A stretch of DNA of 52,501 nucleotides, taken from assembly GCA_022768545.1 (NCBI GenBank), contig JALELV010000063.1:1-52501 (forward strand), written 5' to 3'. The translations under genes and the position numbers were made by a program. Source of the stretch: Oscillospiraceae bacterium. Its GTDB lineage: Bacteria > Bacillota > Clostridia > Oscillospirales > Ruminococcaceae. This document shows, in pieces, positions 1 through 6,867 of the stretch (positions within the stretch are counted from its first letter, which is position 1; the number at the start of each line of letters is the position of its first letter). The notes under the pieces were generated by a model. The model saw nothing but the letters and a program-made list of their open reading frames with translations, did no database searches and was not told the DNA's origin.

Positions 1-124
1 ACTTATTGTACCTTATCATTACATCGGAATAATCAATAGTGTTTGTGATGGCACTATCAGAACAGCCAGCTATGCACGGGCATAACAGTATGATAATTGC
101 TATGATTGATCCTATTTTTTTCAT
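1..124 (-). CDS. Partial lipoprotein, N-terminus only
   Basis: The gene starts at 124 with ATG, about 12 bases after a perfect TAGGAGG ribosome site, and runs off the left edge, so only about 41 residues are visible. The product begins with lysines, then a hydrophobic stretch ending in IAGC, a lipobox, so it is a predicted lipoprotein anchored on the outer face of the membrane. It lies 16 bases downstream of the small gene at 141-542 on the same strand and is probably co-transcribed with it. Base composition is AT-rich, unlike the rest of the window. The function cannot be told from the visible part. Confidence 0.7.
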   Translation of the reverse strand, partial: MKKIGSIIAIIILLCPCIAGCSDSAITNTIDYSDVMIRYNK

Positions 125-140
125 AAGTTTATATTTCCTC

Positions 141-542
141 CTAAATATAATCACTTTTTTTGCACAGCAAATAGATAATGTTACCAATTCCTGCTGTTGT
201 GAAAAACAATAAGATATGAATCCATGCATTTGTGTTGTTCCAGCTGAAGGTTGTTTTATGATAGATTTTATTCTTAATTGCACGCTTGGGATTTTTGATA
301 TATCCTATGCCTTTCTTGCCATAAAAAGGGTTTGTTGCTTTTTTGATTTTTCTTTTAAGTTTTCCTGTCGCTCTAGCTTTAAAAGATTTCTTTAAACTAG
401 GAGTTCGCAGCCCAATCTTCACGATATCACCTTCAATAAAAAGTTCGCAGCAGCTGCAAACGAGAAACGTGGGCTCCCACTTGCGCCATACAGCTTCACC
501 AATTCTTTGGAGAAAACCAAAATAGGAGATAGTTTTTACCAA
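141..542 (-). CDS. Hypothetical protein with C-terminal membrane segment
   Basis: The 133-residue product is not recognised. It has an early CSCC cysteine cluster (about residues 29-32), a strongly basic middle (KLKRKIKKATNPFYGKKG) and one hydrophobic segment near the C-terminus (about residues 106-126). The start is TTG, forced by an in-frame stop just upstream; no strong ribosome site is visible, which lowers confidence. It is AT-rich, like the adjoining lipoprotein gene and unlike everything to its right. The two genes probably form a small operon from the promoter at 598-626. It may belong to a mobile or recently acquired segment. Confidence 0.5.
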   Translation of the reverse strand: MVKTISYFGFLQRIGEAVWRKWEPTFLVCSCCELFIEGDIVKIGLRTPSLKKSFKARATGKLKRKIKKATNPFYGKKGIGYIKNPKRAIKNKIYHKTTFSWNNTNAWIHILLFFTTAGIGNIIYLLCKKSDYI

Positions 543-597
543 AAGATAAAAATACTTTCTTCATAAAGAATTGAATATAAACTTGTGTGACAAGATT

Positions 598-626
598 ATT
601 GTAGCAGGAATAAATATGTGTTGCAA
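598..626 (-). promoter_or_regulatory. Putative sigma-A promoter for the AT-rich pair
   Basis: On the minus strand TTGCAA and TACAAT are separated by 17 bases. It points at the gene starting at 542, leaving a leader of about 50 bases. Confidence 0.4.
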
Positions 627-642
627 ATATTTTAGAAAAATA

Positions 643-780
643 ATGAGTCCTAAATTGACGCATGTAGAAGGGCTGATCCTCGGTATCGGGGTAAAAATGT
701 TTTCCATCGCCGGGCCGGTCATCGTCTACGGCACCATCGCCAGCGTGGTGTACGGGGTGCTGTTTCTTCTCTTTGCCTGA
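643..780 (+). pseudogene. 3' remnant of a membrane-protein gene
   Basis: From about 660 the sequence changes abruptly from AT-rich to GC-rich and encodes about 40 residues (VEGLILGIGVKMFSIAGPVI onward) that read like the last transmembrane helices of a transporter, ending in TGA at 780. The preceding in-frame codons are AT-rich and unlike coding sequence, and no ribosome site precedes the ATG at 643. I read it as a gene tail cut off by the AT-rich segment. The parent family is not recognisable. A short independent membrane peptide starting at 643 is possible but less likely. Confidence 0.45.
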
Positions 781-862
781 CCGGAGAAGGACCGCGCCTG
801 GCCCTCTCCGCGGGTGGAGGGAAAGGGAGGGGCCCCGCCGCCCCGCCAAAAAAGACAAAACA

Positions 863-906
863 AAAAGCCCCGGGGGCCGCTCTTTTAAGCGGCCCCCGGG
901 GCTTTT
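863..906 (-). terminator. Intrinsic terminator at the end of the eut operon
   Basis: An 18-bp perfect stem (AAAAGCCCCGGGGGCCGC and its complement) with an 8-base loop lies 20 bases beyond the eutP stop. A-rich on one side and T-rich on the other, it can also stop transcription arriving from the left. Confidence 0.9.
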
Positions 907-925
907 ATCGGTATGCGGTAAAATA

Positions 926-1366
926 TCAGCGGGAAAGGTAGTCGAGCAGCAGGGCTGTCTCGTCGGGGCCGCTGCCGCCCAGCCCCACGCGAAAAACATG
1001 CTCCGCCCCGGCCAGGCGCAGCAGCGTTTCCGCCTGGTCGATCTGCCGGGCGGAGGCGGCGAGGTCCGTTTTGGTGACCACCCCGACAAGAGGGCGGCCG
1101 AACATGGCCCCCATGCCGGGGGAAAAGCTGCACTGCCCGTCGGTACAGGCCTGCAGGATGAGCACGGCGTCGGTCTCCACGGCGGAGACGATAAGCGCCT
1201 TGTAAAAGCCCTTGCGCTCCATGTACTCCCCCGGGGTGTCCAGGATGCTCCCGCCCACCACCTCCACGGCCTGGGTCTTTTTATAGGAGATCTGCAGCCC
1301 GCACAGCCGCTGGCTGAGGGTGGTCTTGCCGCAGCCGCTCTTGCCTATCATCATGACCTTTTTCAC
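926..1366 (-). CDS. eutP: EutP, P-loop NTPase of ethanolamine utilisation
   Basis: This is a 146-residue Ras-like P-loop protein of the EutP/PduV family. The Walker A motif GKSGCGKTT is at residues 8-16, a switch-like DTPGE at 43-47 and the base-specificity motif TKTD at 98-101. Related enterobacterial EutP proteins have been linked to acetate-kinase-like activity or to microcompartment positioning; which applies here is not known. It is the last gene of the minus-strand eut operon, 12 bases after eutS and just before a strong terminator. In other Firmicutes eutP usually opens the locus, so its terminal position here is a rearrangement. Confidence 0.9.
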   Translation of the reverse strand: MKKVMMIGKSGCGKTTLSQRLCGLQISYKKTQAVEVVGGSILDTPGEYMERKGFYKALIVSAVETDAVLILQACTDGQCSFSPGMGAMFGRPLVGVVTKTDLAASARQIDQAETLLRLAGAEHVFRVGLGGSGPDETALLLDYLSR

Positions 1367-1378
1367 AGCGGTTCCCCC

Positions 1379-1741
1379 TCAGCTTTTGGTGAGCACTGTG
1401 GGGGTAAAGTGCAGCACATTTTCCAGCACATCCAGCACGTCCCGCAGGGCAGCTTCCACGCTGGAGACGTCGCCGCAGATGACCACCGAGCCGCTGAAGC
1501 GGTCCACAAAGACGATCTCCACCTGGGCGGCCTTGGTGGCCACGTCGGCGGCGATGATCGCCCCTTCACTGGGGGTGATGGTGAGGATGCCCAAAGCGCC
1601 CCGGCGCTCGCTGATGACGCCGAGCTTCTGGTACAGGTCCTCGTTGGGGTTGGCGATGAGATGGGCCAGAGTGACCTGCTTGCCGGGGACAAATTCCTGA
1701 ATAATCCGCTGTTTTTCCTGCGATGGGCCAAACAAAACCAT
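1379..1741 (-). CDS. eutS: EutS, microcompartment shell protein
   Basis: The 120-residue single BMC-domain protein matches EutS, the circularly permuted hexamer that tiles part of the ethanolamine microcompartment facet. The permuted layout is visible: an N-terminal strand region ([20 protein letters not shown]) precedes the BMC core with [20 protein letters not shown]. Length agrees with EutS/PduU (about 110-120). It lies between the PduT-like gene and eutP with short gaps, so it is co-transcribed. One of six different shell proteins encoded here. Confidence 0.93.
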   Translation of the reverse strand: MVLFGPSQEKQRIIQEFVPGKQVTLAHLIANPNEDLYQKLGVISERRGALGILTITPSEGAIIAADVATKAAQVEIVFVDRFSGSVVICGDVSSVEAALRDVLDVLENVLHFTPTVLTKS

Positions 1742-1774
1742 CCCTCCTTTGCGTTTTGGATAGGCCGGGGGCCG

Positions 1775-2323
1775 TTACAGCAGCGCCTCGAAGATCTCCG
1801 GGCGGGGGTTGGGGATGACCACACTGGTGACCACCAGTCCTTTTTCGCTGCCGGTGGCCACGCCGCAGCGGACCGACTCCGCCACCGCGGCCACCTCTCC
1901 GGTGAGCACCACAAAGGATTTTCCGCCGATGCCGGTGCCCAGACGCACATCCATCAGGGTGACCTCGGCGGCCTTGACCGCCGCATCCGCCGCGTAGACC
2001 GCCGCCGTGATGCTGAAAAACTCCATGACGCCTACGGCGTTTACCTCCCCTGGGGCGGTGGCCAGGTTGATGGCCTGGATCACCTGGGGATGTACCCGGG
2101 GGATGACCACCGAGTCGATGGCGTGGTGCCCCGCCGCGGCTTCGCCGGCCTGCAGGGAGGCGGTCACGGCGGCTACCTCCCCGGTGAAGAGCACGGTATA
2201 CTTGCCGGGACAGGTGGCTTTTGCAAACAAAAGCTCCACCTCCGCGGCTTTCAGGATGGCGTCCGCCGCCTCCACGCCTTTGGCAATGCTGTTGAGCTCT
2301 AAAAATCCGATGGTCTCCATCAT
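1775..2323 (-). CDS. PduT-like tandem BMC shell protein
   Basis: The 182-residue product carries two BMC domains (about residues 4-90 and 97-182), each with the typical IGFLEL / VGVMEF start. Such proteins form pseudohexameric trimers. Cys38 in the motif TCPGK corresponds to the cysteine that in Salmonella PduT holds a [4Fe-4S] cluster at the trimer pore, so a pore cluster is likely here. The start ATG overlaps the TGA of the PduS-like gene, which implies translational coupling with its expected electron partner. A PduT-type protein is usual in propanediol compartments and less so in eut loci. Two adjacent ATGs leave the exact start open by one codon. Confidence 0.9.
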   Translation of the reverse strand: MMETIGFLELNSIAKGVEAADAILKAAEVELLFAKATCPGKYTVLFTGEVAAVTASLQAGEAAAGHHAIDSVVIPRVHPQVIQAINLATAPGEVNAVGVMEFFSITAAVYAADAAVKAAEVTLMDVRLGTGIGGKSFVVLTGEVAAVAESVRCGVATGSEKGLVVTSVVIPNPRPEIFEALL

Positions 2324-3699
2324 TTGGCGTCACCCTCCTGTGCTTCTATGACGATCGCGTCCTGTACCGCAGTCACCACGCCGCCGATGGAGGCGTGGAG
2401 GTTGGCGCCCAGCTTGCCTTCCGGGCAGCGGGCGACCAGCTGGCCCGCCGACACCCGGTCTCCGGGGGAGACCACGGGCTCCGAGGGGGCGCCGATGTGC
2501 TGGCGGAGGCTGAGGGACACCCGGGACGGGGCGTCCTCGATCAGGTCGTCGATGGTGTAATCGTAATACCGCAGTACCCCGGCGCGGGAGGCGGCCCGCC
2601 GGGTGGGAGCCTTCCGCTCCTCCCGGCCCTCCCGGGGGGAGAAGGTCTCCCCGCTTTTGGGGTAGCGCACCCCCGCCCGGCTCAGCAGGCCCTTGAGGAT
2701 GCCGTTGACACGGCGGGGCTGCAGGCCCATGGGGCAGGCGTAAAGCTCGCAGATGCCGCACTGGCAGCACAGGGCAGCCCCCTGGATGTCCGGATCCTCC
2801 AGCATGGCGGCGAAGTCGGTGCTCATGGCCATTTTCCGCATGATCTTATGGGGCTGCAGGGGGTGCCCCAGCAGGTAGCGGGGGCAGAGCTCCGTGCAGT
2901 GGCTGCACTGAATGCAGGAGGAGCGGGCGCGGTTGGCCATGTGCTCCAGCGAGATCCCGCTGTGCCGGGCCAGAAAGCTGTCCTCCGGCAGGACGATAAG
3001 CCCGGAGGTGGTTTTGGTCACATAAGAGGCAAGGGCCTTTTCCCGGGCCATGGGGATGCCCATCATGGGGCCGCCGTTTATGACCAGGTAATCCCCCCCA
3101 CAGAGGGGGCCTCCGGCCAGCTCCAGACAGCGGGAGACCGGGGTGCCCACCGGCACCTTCAGGATGACGGGGTGCGCCACCTCGCCGGTGACGGTGAGGT
3201 ATTTATACAGGAAGGGCTTGCCCTCCATGGCGTCGAACACGGCGTTTACGGTGGCCACATTGCTCACCACGCACCCTACGTCCAGGGGGATGCCCGCCGG
3301 GGGCACCACCCGCCCGGTGACCTCGCAGACCAGGGTCTGCTCGTCCCCCGCCGGGTAGAAGCTTCCCATCCGGTGCAGCTCCACCGGGGAAGAGAGGCGG
3401 CGGATGGCCGCGGTGAGGGAGGCGATCTCCTCCCGGTAGTTTTCCTTAAGGGCGATGACGCAGCGGGCGGCGCCGGTCTCCTTCATCAGGGCGCCGGCGG
3501 CGGTGACGATCTCCTCCGCCCGGTGGCGCATGAGGTAGCGGTCGGTGCGCAGCAGAGGCTCGCATTCCGCTCCGTTGAGGAGGATGGTGTCGAAGGCCCC
3601 TTTGTATTTGGCGTGGGTGGGGAACCCGGCCCCGCCGCAGCCCACGACGCCCGCGGCGAAGATCTGGTCGGTCAGGCTTTCATATTTCAAAGAGGTCAC
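2320..3699 (-). CDS. PduS/RnfC-like flavo-iron-sulfur protein
   Basis: The 459-residue protein resembles PduS and the RnfC/Nqo1 family: an N-terminal glycine-rich NADH/FMN region with GVVGCGGAGFPTH (residues 17-29), an SLBB-like middle, two [4Fe-4S] ferredoxin motifs (C262/265/268/272 and C311/314/317/322) and a C-terminal barrel-sandwich-like region. PduS reduces cob(III)alamin for the adenosyltransferase and docks on PduT. Here it sits between eutN and the PduT-like gene and shares the operon with eutT, so it probably supplies cob(I)alamin for EutT, passes electrons through the shell, or both. It overlaps both neighbours by 4 bases. Function is inferred from family and context. Confidence 0.85.
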   Translation of the reverse strand: MTSLKYESLTDQIFAAGVVGCGGAGFPTHAKYKGAFDTILLNGAECEPLLRTDRYLMRHRAEEIVTAAGALMKETGAARCVIALKENYREEIASLTAAIRRLSSPVELHRMGSFYPAGDEQTLVCEVTGRVVPPAGIPLDVGCVVSNVATVNAVFDAMEGKPFLYKYLTVTGEVAHPVILKVPVGTPVSRCLELAGGPLCGGDYLVINGGPMMGIPMAREKALASYVTKTTSGLIVLPEDSFLARHSGISLEHMANRARSSCIQCSHCTELCPRYLLGHPLQPHKIMRKMAMSTDFAAMLEDPDIQGAALCCQCGICELYACPMGLQPRRVNGILKGLLSRAGVRYPKSGETFSPREGREERKAPTRRAASRAGVLRYYDYTIDDLIEDAPSRVSLSLRQHIGAPSEPVVSPGDRVSAGQLVARCPEGKLGANLHASIGGVVTAVQDAIVIEAQEGDAK

Positions 3700-3989
3700 C
3701 TGCTTTTCTTCTGCTGGGCAGCTTCCCGGTCCACTTCGAGGGAATCGATGATGCCGACGATGGCGCAGTCCACCGGGCGGTCGTCGGAGCCCACCGCCCG
3801 CCGGGCGGTGCTGCCGGTGACCACCAGCACCCGTTCCCCGATGCCGGCGCCCACGGAGTCGGCCGCCACAAAGGTGCTGCCGTTTTTCTCATTGGTCTCC
3901 ACTTCCCGCACCACCATCAGCTTGAGGCCGTTTAAAGCCTCCTCCTTTTTGGTGGCCCAGACGTGGCCCACCACTTTGCATATCATCAT
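3696..3989 (-). CDS. eutN: EutN, pentameric vertex protein
   Basis: This is a 97-residue EutN/CcmL-family protein; pentamers of this family cap the vertices of microcompartments. The start MMICKVVGHVWATKK is typical. GGGAGGA eight bases before the ATG at 3989 decides the start; an in-frame ATG nine codons upstream would put the ribosome site inside the gene. The VGAGIGERVLVVTGS and VDCAIVGIIDS segments are characteristic. The C-terminus overlaps the PduS-like gene by 4 bases. Confidence 0.93.
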   Translation of the reverse strand: MMICKVVGHVWATKKEEALNGLKLMVVREVETNEKNGSTFVAADSVGAGIGERVLVVTGSTARRAVGSDDRPVDCAIVGIIDSLEVDREAAQQKKSR

Positions 3990-4037
3990 AGTTGTTTCCT
4001 CCTCCCGGGACGGCAAAACTGCAATATTTTATAGAAA

Positions 4038-4688
4038 TTATACGATGCGTATTTCAATTCCGGCGTGAAGAAACACATCCCGGGCCGACGGAGTGAGCAC
4101 CGTGCCTTTTTTGACAAGGAGGATCGGCTCTGTGCTCTTTTCCGCCAGGGCGTGGGCCATGGCCTCGGTGATCACGCCGTCGGGGAGATCGGCCCCCGGG
4201 GCAAACTTCCGGCCCTCCCCGGTGGAGGCGGTGCCGCCGTCCAGCAGGAGGACACCGAAATGCTGCAGGGCGCGGACGTGCCCCTCCAGCAGCTGGTAAA
4301 AGCCGGGGGACATCCGGGCCTTCTTTTTACGCCACGCCAGGGCGGACTGGGCAAGGTACACCGGCACCCCTTCCATCAGAGCGGCGATGACGGCGCAGGG
4401 TACCGGGCGGGTATCCCGGCCCTGGGCGATGTCTGAAAGCTCGGTGAGGGAAAGGCTGGTGAGGAACACCGCCTCAAACCCGGTGATGGATTCCGGGCCG
4501 GTATAGCTCTCCATGCCCAGAAAGCGGTACTTTTTCCGCACCGGTGCGGGCAGGGCGTCCGGGCTCCCCGCCGCCAGCGCCTTCGGCAGGCCGGAGGGGT
4601 CCGACGCCGGGGCGTCCGGCTCACCCAAAATGCGGCAGACCTCCCGGGTCACCAGCTCGATGAGTTGTTCACGGTTTGGCTGTGCCAT
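4038..4688 (-). CDS. Ethanolamine-locus protein of the eut_hyp family
   Basis: The 216-residue product resembles the TIGR02536-type family found only in eut loci of Gram-positive bacteria; its biochemical role is unknown. Its core has a flavoprotein-like pattern (FLGMESYTGPESITGFEAVF, then alternating strands and helices). The first 20 residues (NREQLIELVTREVCRILG) form an amphipathic helix followed by a Pro/Ala/Ser-rich linker, the usual build of an encapsulation peptide, so it is probably cargo of the compartment lumen. It lies between pduL and eutN in the operon. Confidence 0.8.
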   Translation of the reverse strand: MAQPNREQLIELVTREVCRILGEPDAPASDPSGLPKALAAGSPDALPAPVRKKYRFLGMESYTGPESITGFEAVFLTSLSLTELSDIAQGRDTRPVPCAVIAALMEGVPVYLAQSALAWRKKKARMSPGFYQLLEGHVRALQHFGVLLLDGGTASTGEGRKFAPGADLPDGVITEAMAHALAEKSTEPILLVKKGTVLTPSARDVFLHAGIEIRIV

Positions 4689-4732
4689 GGAAAAAAGGCC
4701 CCCTCTTTCTCTTGGCCCGCAGGCCGAAATTT

Positions 4733-5374
4733 TTACTCTGCAAGGCGCCCCCGGGTGTTTTTGCCCAGGAGGCAGGCATTTGCCTCGTCAAAATCGATGT
4801 GCATGGCAAGGGCAAAGCTCTCCTTCACCCGCACCACCACGTCGCCGAAGATGACGGGGCGCTCACCCTCCACCTCCACCTTTACGTGCTGCCCGTCGTG
4901 CACGCCGAAGTTTGCGGCGTCAGCGGGGGTCATGTGGATGTGGGCCCTGGCCGCGATGGCACAGCCCCTGGCCTCGATCATGCCGCAGGGGCCCACCAGG
5001 TAGAGGTCCGCCGCGCCGGTGAGATCCCCCGAGAGGTTCACCGGGGCGGAGAGCCCTAAGGTGCGGCAGTCGGTGACCGAGAGCTCGGCCTGGATGGCGG
5101 CGCGCTCCGGCCCCAGCACGGCTACTCCGGCGATCTCCCCCTTGGGGGTGACCACGCGGACCCGCTGGTCACTTAAAAACTCGCCGGGCTGGGAGAGCTC
5201 CCGCCTGCAGGTGAGCTTTGCCCCGGGCCCGAACAGGGCCTCCACGGCCTGGGAGGTCAGGTGGACATGCCGGGCGGAGGCCTCCACCGGGAAGCTGCCG
5301 CAGGGCCCGCAGCCGGTATCCGGCAGCCCCGCCAGCACCTGCTCGACGATCTTGCGGATCTCGGATTCATTCAT
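4733..5374 (-). CDS. pduL: PduL-type phosphotransacetylase
   Basis: The 213-residue product is a PduL-family phosphotransacylase, converting acetyl-CoA and phosphate to acetyl phosphate and recycling CoA inside the compartment; in Firmicutes eut loci it is often named eutD. Zinc-site histidines are seen as ARHVHLT (H36, H38), RAHIHMT (H145, H147) and H192. Residues 3-16 (ESEIRKIVEQVLAG) look like an N-terminal encapsulation helix. The ATG at 5374 overlaps the eutT stop (ATGA) and follows GGGGGAG, which decides the start over a longer reading. Confidence 0.93.
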   Translation of the reverse strand: MNESEIRKIVEQVLAGLPDTGCGPCGSFPVEASARHVHLTSQAVEALFGPGAKLTCRRELSQPGEFLSDQRVRVVTPKGEIAGVAVLGPERAAIQAELSVTDCRTLGLSAPVNLSGDLTGAADLYLVGPCGMIEARGCAIAARAHIHMTPADAANFGVHDGQHVKVEVEGERPVIFGDVVVRVKESFALAMHIDFDEANACLLGKNTRGRLAE

Positions 5375-6135
5375 CTCTCCTGCTCCCCCCTTTGATACCA
5401 GCCGGATACCACCCGGCAAAACAGAATATAGACCCCGCTGGAAAGGCGGTTGAGCTGCCGGATGATGTCCTCCCGGCTGGTTCCGCCGGGGGCGGAAAAG
5501 GCCTCCGCCGCCGAGAGCTCTGCCTCCCGGACACGGGTGCGCAGCCGGTTTAAAGAGATCGCCGGCTCCCCCATGGAGCAGTCCGGAACAGGGTGGTCGA
5601 TGCCGAAATGTTCCCGCACATGGTGGGAGACCTGCCGCAGCTCGGCCTGAGAGAGGCCAAACAGCGGGCGCTCCTCCAGAGGCTGCTCCTTTACCTCCGC
5701 CGCCAGGATATCCCGGACACGCTGCAGAACCTCCTGCAGGTCCCGGCAGAGGGCGGGGTACCCCTCCCGCAGGGCGATGAGCTGGGCCGCCAAAAGGTCC
5801 GCCTCCAGGCTGTCCAGCTTTCCGCGCAGGGCGATGCGGGGATGGGTCTTGGGCACCAGCAGGTTGCCCCGTAGATGGGTCATATCCTCCGGCTTTTCCC
5901 GGTAACCCGCCCCGGTGGCCGCGTCCACATAGGTGCGCTCCCCCCGGTCCGGGATGGGGGTGCGGGTCATGGAGGCGGCGGGCTTCTGCGGCCCCTCCAC
6001 CACCAGCTCGATCTTCCGGTCCCGCAGGAACTCCTTTGCCAGCGGGGTGACAAAGGTGTCGGCGGAGACGGTATAGGAGGCGGTGCCCTTGGGCAGGATG
6101 GCCGCCCGCAGGGTCGCCTCAGTCAAAATTTTCAT
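5371..6135 (-). CDS. eutT: EutT, corrinoid adenosyltransferase
   Basis: The 254-residue product makes adenosylcobalamin from ATP and cob(I)alamin for ethanolamine ammonia-lyase. Family landmarks are TEATLRAAIL at the start, the HPRIALRGKLDSLEADLLAA segment and the closing LNRLSSGVYILF. The cysteine metal site of enterobacterial EutT (CCxxC) is absent: between residues 70 and 95 there are no cysteines at all. This agrees with the metal-independent EutT class described from Listeria and other Firmicutes. It lies between eutM and pduL. Confidence 0.92.
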   Translation of the reverse strand: MKILTEATLRAAILPKGTASYTVSADTFVTPLAKEFLRDRKIELVVEGPQKPAASMTRTPIPDRGERTYVDAATGAGYREKPEDMTHLRGNLLVPKTHPRIALRGKLDSLEADLLAAQLIALREGYPALCRDLQEVLQRVRDILAAEVKEQPLEERPLFGLSQAELRQVSHHVREHFGIDHPVPDCSMGEPAISLNRLRTRVREAELSAAEAFSAPGGTSREDIIRQLNRLSSGVYILFCRVVSGWYQRGEQER

Positions 6136-6170
6136 GGCGTCATGTCACCTCCGCATTTTTTGGGCGGAGC

Positions 6171-6467
6171 TCACTTGTCGCTGGTCTTGAGGGTGGGCAG
6201 GATAAATTCCACTTCGTTGTGGGGGCGGGGAATGACGTGGACGGAGACCAGCTCTCCCACCTTGGAGGCGGCCGCGGCGCCCGCGTCGGTGGCGGCTTTG
6301 ACGGCGCCTACATCGCCGCGGACCATGACGGTGACAAGGCCGCCGCCCACATGCACCTTGCCGATAAGGCTGACGTTGGCCGCCTTGACCATGGCATCGG
6401 CGGCCTCGATGGAGCCCACGAGACCTTTCGTTTCGATCATACCCAGAGCCTGCAGAGTTTCTGCCAT
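6171..6467 (-). CDS. eutM: EutM, major hexameric shell protein, copy 2
   Basis: A 98-residue single BMC-domain protein ([20 protein letters not shown] at the start, IPRPHNEVE near the end), the main facet hexamer of the ethanolamine compartment. It is identical in every residue to the upstream copy at 6504-6800; the genes differ at six of 297 bases, all silent, with stop TGA here and TAA there. The 17 bases before the ATG, including the AGGAGG ribosome site, are also the same. A recent tandem duplication or ongoing gene conversion explains this. Confidence 0.96.
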   Translation of the reverse strand: MAETLQALGMIETKGLVGSIEAADAMVKAANVSLIGKVHVGGGLVTVMVRGDVGAVKAATDAGAAAASKVGELVSVHVIPRPHNEVEFILPTLKTSDK

Positions 6468-6503
6468 AATAAATTCCTCCTAAAATACAATATGTAATAC
6501 TTT

Positions 6504-6800
6504 TTACTTGTCGCTGGTTTTGAGAGTGGGCAGGATAAATTCCACTTCGTTGTGGGGGCGGGGAATGACGTGGACGGAGACCAGCTCTCCCACCTTAGAG
6601 GCGGCCGCGGCGCCCGCGTCGGTGGCGGCTTTGACGGCGCCTACATCGCCGCGGACCATGACGGTGACAAGGCCGCCGCCCACGTGCACCTTGCCGATGA
6701 GGCTGACGTTGGCCGCCTTGACCATGGCATCGGCGGCCTCGATGGAGCCCACGAGACCTTTCGTTTCGATCATACCCAGAGCCTGCAGAGTTTCTGCCAT
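6504..6800 (-). CDS. eutM: EutM, major hexameric shell protein, copy 1
   Basis: The first of two tandem eutM genes, transcribed just after eutE. Sequence and likely role are the same as for the copy at 6171-6467. The 67-base gap before it carries a small CCGC-TTCA-GCGG hairpin followed by a T-rich run on the coding strand, which might act in RNA processing or as a weak attenuator, and a TAGGAGG ribosome site. Confidence 0.96.
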   Translation of the reverse strand: MAETLQALGMIETKGLVGSIEAADAMVKAANVSLIGKVHVGGGLVTVMVRGDVGAVKAATDAGAAAASKVGELVSVHVIPRPHNEVEFILPTLKTSDK

Positions 6801-6867
6801 AATAAATTCCTCCTATTTAAGCTGCAAATATAAAACATATTCCAAAAACATACCGCTGAAGCGGGAG

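Noticed and set aside
773..4068. Long open frames opposite the eut genes (for example 773-2302 and 2395-4068 on the plus strand)
   Set aside because: GC-rich genes leave long open antisense frames. These are Gly/His/Asp-rich, without ribosome sites, and lie fully over recognised eut genes.
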